NCBI GenBank assembly: GCA_035645555.1
Contig: DASQMI010000079.1
Location: 1 to 45,500, forward strand
DNA length: 45,500 nucleotides
Direction of reading: 5' to 3'
Source of the DNA: Lysobacter_F sp035645555
GTDB lineage: Bacteria; Pseudomonadota; Gammaproteobacteria; Xanthomonadales; Xanthomonadaceae
How positions within the stretch are numbered: the first letter of the stretch is position 1; every line of letters begins with the position of its first letter. This document shows, piece after piece, positions 42,936 through 45,500 of this stretch. The position numbers were made by a program, and so were the translations under genes. The notes under the pieces were generated by a model. That model was not told the DNA's origin, made no database searches, and saw nothing but the letters and a program-made list of their open reading frames with translations.

Positions 42936-43187
42936 CTACTGCACGCGGAAGTCGTCGAGGTTGAATCTGCCGCGTCCGTCCGGATCGTGCGGCGGCATGC
43001 TGATCGCCAGCAATGTATAGGCGACCACGACTGGCACCCCTGCCGTCAGCAGGCCAACCACGACGAACAGCGCGCGCACCGCACGCGCCTTCCAGCCTAG
43101 AAACGCGGCGAGCCCGGCGCAGACGCCGGCCAGCGGGCCGGGCGCTTTCGTCAATCGCGGGCGCGAGTCATTCGAGCTACGACGCAT
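42936..43187 (-). CDS. PspC-domain membrane protein
   Basis: The 83-aa product has the PspC signature (GPLAGVCAGLAAFLGWKARAVRALF), a hydrophobic helix (VVVGLLTAGVPVVVAYTLLAI) and an acidic tail (DPDGRGRFNLDDFRVQ). It is shorter than enteric PspC (about 119 aa) and stands alone, so a role in envelope stress sensing is a family inference. ATG 43187 has a GGAAGGA box upstream. The stop faces the thiolase stop (convergent, 13-bp gap). Confidence 0.85.
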   Translation of the reverse strand: MRRSSNDSRPRLTKAPGPLAGVCAGLAAFLGWKARAVRALFVVVGLLTAGVPVVVAYTLLAISMPPHDPDGRGRFNLDDFRVQ

Positions 43188-43246
43188 CGTAATCAGATCC
43201 TTCCGCCAGCGCGCGCGCCGAGAGTATGCACCATTACCTGCGCCAC

Positions 43247-44494
43247 CTACCCGCGCAGGCGCGGCACGCCGTGCTCGTCGCGTTCCTCGATCGCCGCCTC
43301 GTCGAAGATGCGCTGGCGCAGGTCGCGGCCGGGCAGTTCCTGCACGGCCTCGCCGCGCGCGGCGCGCAGCGCGTTGAGGTAGCTCAGGCGCGCGCGGGTC
43401 TCGTCGCCGACCTGGGCGTAGCCATGACCGAGCTCCTCCCAGCCTTCCACGCCCGCGCCCTGCGCGAGCGCGCGGTGCAGGTAGCGCTCGGCCTGGGGCC
43501 AGCGGCCCTGCGCGCGCGCCAGCCGCGCCAGGGTCAGCAGCAGCATCGGGCTGGCCGGATGCGCCTCCAGCCAGCGTTCGGCGCGCGCATTGCGCTCCTC
43601 GACGCGGCCGATCGCCAGCCGCCCGTACAGCGCGGCCAGCGGCTCCGACCAGCGCGTGTCCAGCGCGTCCTCGATGCTGCGCGCGGCGGCCTCGTCCCAG
43701 CGCAGCGCGGCGGCGCGCTCGGCGTAGGCGGCCACCGTGGCCGGATCGGCCTTCAGCGGCTTCGGCAGCGCGTCCCAGCGGTCGGCGAGCTCGTTGGCGT
43801 CGCGCGCCTGGCGCAGCGCGGCTTCCGCCCAACGCGATTCCAGCGCGGTGAGCCGTTCGGCCGGCAGCGCGTTCTGCTGGCGCAGCGCGCCGAGCAGGCC
43901 GTAGGCCTCGCCGGCGCGGCCGAGCGCGGACAGCGCCTCGGCGCGCAGCACCAGACCGCGCGGCGGCAGCGGCTGCGCATCGGGCGCGTCGAGCGCGGCG
44001 AGCGCGTCGGCCGGCGCGTCGTGGGCTAGCGCGAGATCGGCCAGCGCCACCGCTCGCGCCGCCGGACGATGGTCGAGCGCGGCCAGATGCGCGCGTGCCG
44101 CAGCCACGTCGCCGCGCGAGACCGCCGCCCGCGCCGCGCCGAGCCGCGCCGCCAGCGCCGCGTCGCGCTCCTCCGCCGCCTGCAGCAGCAGCGTTTCGGC
44201 GCGCTGCCAGTGGCCCTGGTGCAGCGCGTCCAGGCCGTCGAGCAGGCGCGCGCGCGACTGCCGCTGGCGGTAGCGGCTGAACGCCACAAACGGCAGCCGC
44301 AGCGCCTTCCACACCAGCCACAGCGCGAGCAGCCCCGCGGCCAGCATCAGCACCGCGCCGGCGAGCGTGGTGCTGCGGTCCCAGCCGCCGTAACGGACCA
44401 GCACGTAGCCCGGATCCTCCAGCAGCACCTGCGCGGCGAGCGCGCCAAGCACGGCCAGCACGATCCAGAACAGCACCTGGCGGAACAGGCTCAT
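43247..44494 (-). CDS. hemY: HemY: membrane TPR protein of the heme biosynthesis operon
   Basis: The 415-aa protein has two N-terminal transmembrane helices (VLFWIVLAVLGALAAQVLL, AVLMLAAGLLALWLVWKAL) and the HemY_N/TPR architecture (RQRQSRARLLDGLDALHQGHW, WAEAALRQARDANELADRW, RWPQAERYLHRALAQ). Its role is heme-pathway-linked but not enzymatic. It directly follows hemX (11-bp gap) in the same orientation, the usual hemD-X-Y order. Confidence 0.9.
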   Translation of the reverse strand: MSLFRQVLFWIVLAVLGALAAQVLLEDPGYVLVRYGGWDRSTTLAGAVLMLAAGLLALWLVWKALRLPFVAFSRYRQRQSRARLLDGLDALHQGHWQRAETLLLQAAEERDAALAARLGAARAAVSRGDVAAARAHLAALDHRPAARAVALADLALAHDAPADALAALDAPDAQPLPPRGLVLRAEALSALGRAGEAYGLLGALRQQNALPAERLTALESRWAEAALRQARDANELADRWDALPKPLKADPATVAAYAERAAALRWDEAAARSIEDALDTRWSEPLAALYGRLAIGRVEERNARAERWLEAHPASPMLLLTLARLARAQGRWPQAERYLHRALAQGAGVEGWEELGHGYAQVGDETRARLSYLNALRAARGEAVQELPGRDLRQRIFDEAAIEERDEHGVPRLRG

Positions 44495-44505
44495 GGCGAT
44501 CTCCT

Positions 44506-45459
44506 TCAGCGCGCGCGCATCCGGCGCAGCTGCTCGAGCGTAGTGCCCAGGGTGGGAACGTCCAGTGCAAGCGGCGCCTCGGCCAGCGTGCGCAGCCGGG
44601 TGCGCTGGGCCTCGCTGGCGCCGAGCCGGCGCAGCCAACCCTCGGCGCGCACCAGTGCGGCGCGGTAACCGTCGCGGTCGCTGCGCTCGGCGGCGGCGCG
44701 CGCGAGCGTGATCTCCAGCTGCAACGCAGCCAGCGCGGTGGCGCGGTCGGCCTCGTCGCGGGCGACCGTGCGCTCGGTCGGACGCACGTCGATCAGTCCG
44801 GCGAACGCGCGCCGCCACCACGGCTGCGGCGGCGCACGCTCCGCCGCGCCCGCGGCCCGCGGAGCAGTGAGGGTGCGCGCGAACGCGTCCAGCTCGGCCA
44901 GCGCGCGCACGCGCGGAGCGAGCGCAATGGTTTCGAGCGCCGCGCGTTCCTGCAGCAGGGTCTGCCGCAGGCTGAGGTAGGCCGGATCGTTGACGCCCTC
45001 GAGCACGCCGGCGGCGAGCGCGTACGCGCGCAGCGCGCCGGGCACGTCGCCGCCGAGCTGCGCGCGCTGCAGCGCGAGCGACAGCAGCAGCTCCGCCTCG
45101 TCCAGCCGCAGCGCCTGCGCGCCGTGGCGGTCGGGGTCGGCGAGCCGGGTGACCGTCTCCTCCAGCAGCGCGGCGCGCTGGCCGATGCCGAGCAGTTCGT
45201 CGCGCAGCACGCGATTGGTGGCGTCGGCCTGCTGCAGGCGCTGCACCAGCGCGCGCTGGTCGCGGCGCAGGCCGTCGATGCGAGCATCGAGCGCGCCGAG
45301 GCGCTGGTCGGTGCCGATCAGCTCGGCACGCTGGCGGGTGTCGTAGCGCACCCAGGCGCGCCAGCCGAGCACGGCCAGCACGGCCAGCACCAGCAACAGG
45401 AGCAGCGCGATGCCGAGGCGGCGCGGGCGGGTGGCGGGAACGGGGGTCGGATTCGCCAT
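44506..45459 (-). CDS. hemX: HemX: membrane-anchored coiled-coil protein
   Basis: The 317-aa protein has a single N-terminal membrane helix (LGIALLLLLVLAVLAVLGW), then a coiled coil (RLGALDARIDGLRRDQRALV, QQADATNRVLRDELL) and a helical domain (RLDEAELLLSLALQRAQLGG). HemX is often mislabelled uroporphyrinogen-III C-methyltransferase, but no methyltransferase motif is present. The start near 45459 leaves about 40 bp to the window edge; hemD would be expected upstream, outside the window. Confidence 0.9.
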   Translation of the reverse strand: MANPTPVPATRPRRLGIALLLLLVLAVLAVLGWRAWVRYDTRQRAELIGTDQRLGALDARIDGLRRDQRALVQRLQQADATNRVLRDELLGIGQRAALLEETVTRLADPDRHGAQALRLDEAELLLSLALQRAQLGGDVPGALRAYALAAGVLEGVNDPAYLSLRQTLLQERAALETIALAPRVRALAELDAFARTLTAPRAAGAAERAPPQPWWRRAFAGLIDVRPTERTVARDEADRATALAALQLEITLARAAAERSDRDGYRAALVRAEGWLRRLGASEAQRTRLRTLAEAPLALDVPTLGTTLEQLRRMRAR

Positions 45460-45500
45460 CCGGCCATGGTAGCGGCCCGCCGCGGGGGGCGCAGTCAGCG

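Noticed and set aside
44506..45459. Uroporphyrinogen-III C-methyltransferase activity for HemX
   Set aside because: The protein is one membrane helix plus coiled coil with no SAM-binding motif; the name is a common misannotation.

Overview
The window is about 70% G+C by impression, densely coding and read on both strands. The gene set (glnA, ntrB/ntrC, uppP, hemX/hemY, a copL-copA-copB copper operon, a FadI-like thiolase, PEBP, PspC) and repeated GTAGGAGCGGC REP-type elements point to a gammaproteobacterium of the Xanthomonadaceae/Lysobacteraceae (Lysobacter, Luteimonas or a relative). This is a judgement from gene content; no database search was possible.

Layout. 1-5.1 kb: a 5'-truncated lysophospholipid acyltransferase, a YheT-like hydrolase, a TPR protein, a PEBP protein and a DUF1232 protein on the + strand. 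5.1-7.6 kb: uppP (-) and glnA (+) diverge around a textbook nitrogen-control region (two NtrC-like sites 32 bp apart and a consensus sigma-54 promoter). 7.6-7.9 kb: a REP cluster. 7.9-13.7 kb: ABC1/UbiB-like kinase, a 66-aa Gln/Asn-rich protein, an iron permease-family protein, a conserved unknown and a DUF4142 lipoprotein on the - strand. They diverge from an NtrC-family sigma-54 activator followed by a 69-aa stand-alone histidine-kinase-DHp-like protein. 13.7-24 kb: mixed single genes (cupin, S41 peptidase, MocR regulator, GNAT, LysE, CHMI-like tautomerase, DJ-1/PfpI, DUF3052, LuxR regulator, FAD oxidoreductase, SRPBCC, ribbon-helix-helix-like protein, VOC protein).

24-29.8 kb is a stress cluster: a BON protein with very long FUS-like low-complexity arms, an SDR oxidoreductase, a Thr-Thr-Gly lipoprotein coupled to a RES-domain protein, a KGG stress protein with a REC-only protein, and hemerythrin with a PQ-loop protein. 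29.9-33.6 kb: copper operon copL-copA-copB plus a 16-Cys four-helix copper-storage-like protein. 33.6-37.4 kb: a GAF/multi-PAS GGDEF-EAL protein. 37.5-40.5 kb: ntrB-ntrC and sodC, followed by a REP pair. 40.6-45.5 kb: conserved unknown, thiolase, PspC, hemY and hemX.

Main observation. Beyond glnA, at least four transcription units of the stress region have sigma-54 promoters matching TGGCA(C/T)-N5-TTGC with exact GG-N10-GC spacing: the Gln/Asn-rich protein, SDR-BON, lipoprotein-RES, and KGG-REC. A fifth (DUF4142) has one mismatch and a sixth (ABC1 kinase) is weaker. About 85 bp upstream of the predicted starts of the four good ones lies a 16-bp palindrome of the form TTGC-N8-GCAA (CTGC-N8-GCAG for KGG). 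One copy sits between the divergent SDR and lipoprotein promoters, about 85 bp from each. The likely activator is the orphan NtrC-family regulator at 12.1-13.5 kb. I infer a compact sigma-54 stress regulon with its own activator, a DHp-like partner, and products rich in intrinsically disordered sequence. All sites were found by eye and need a computed motif search.
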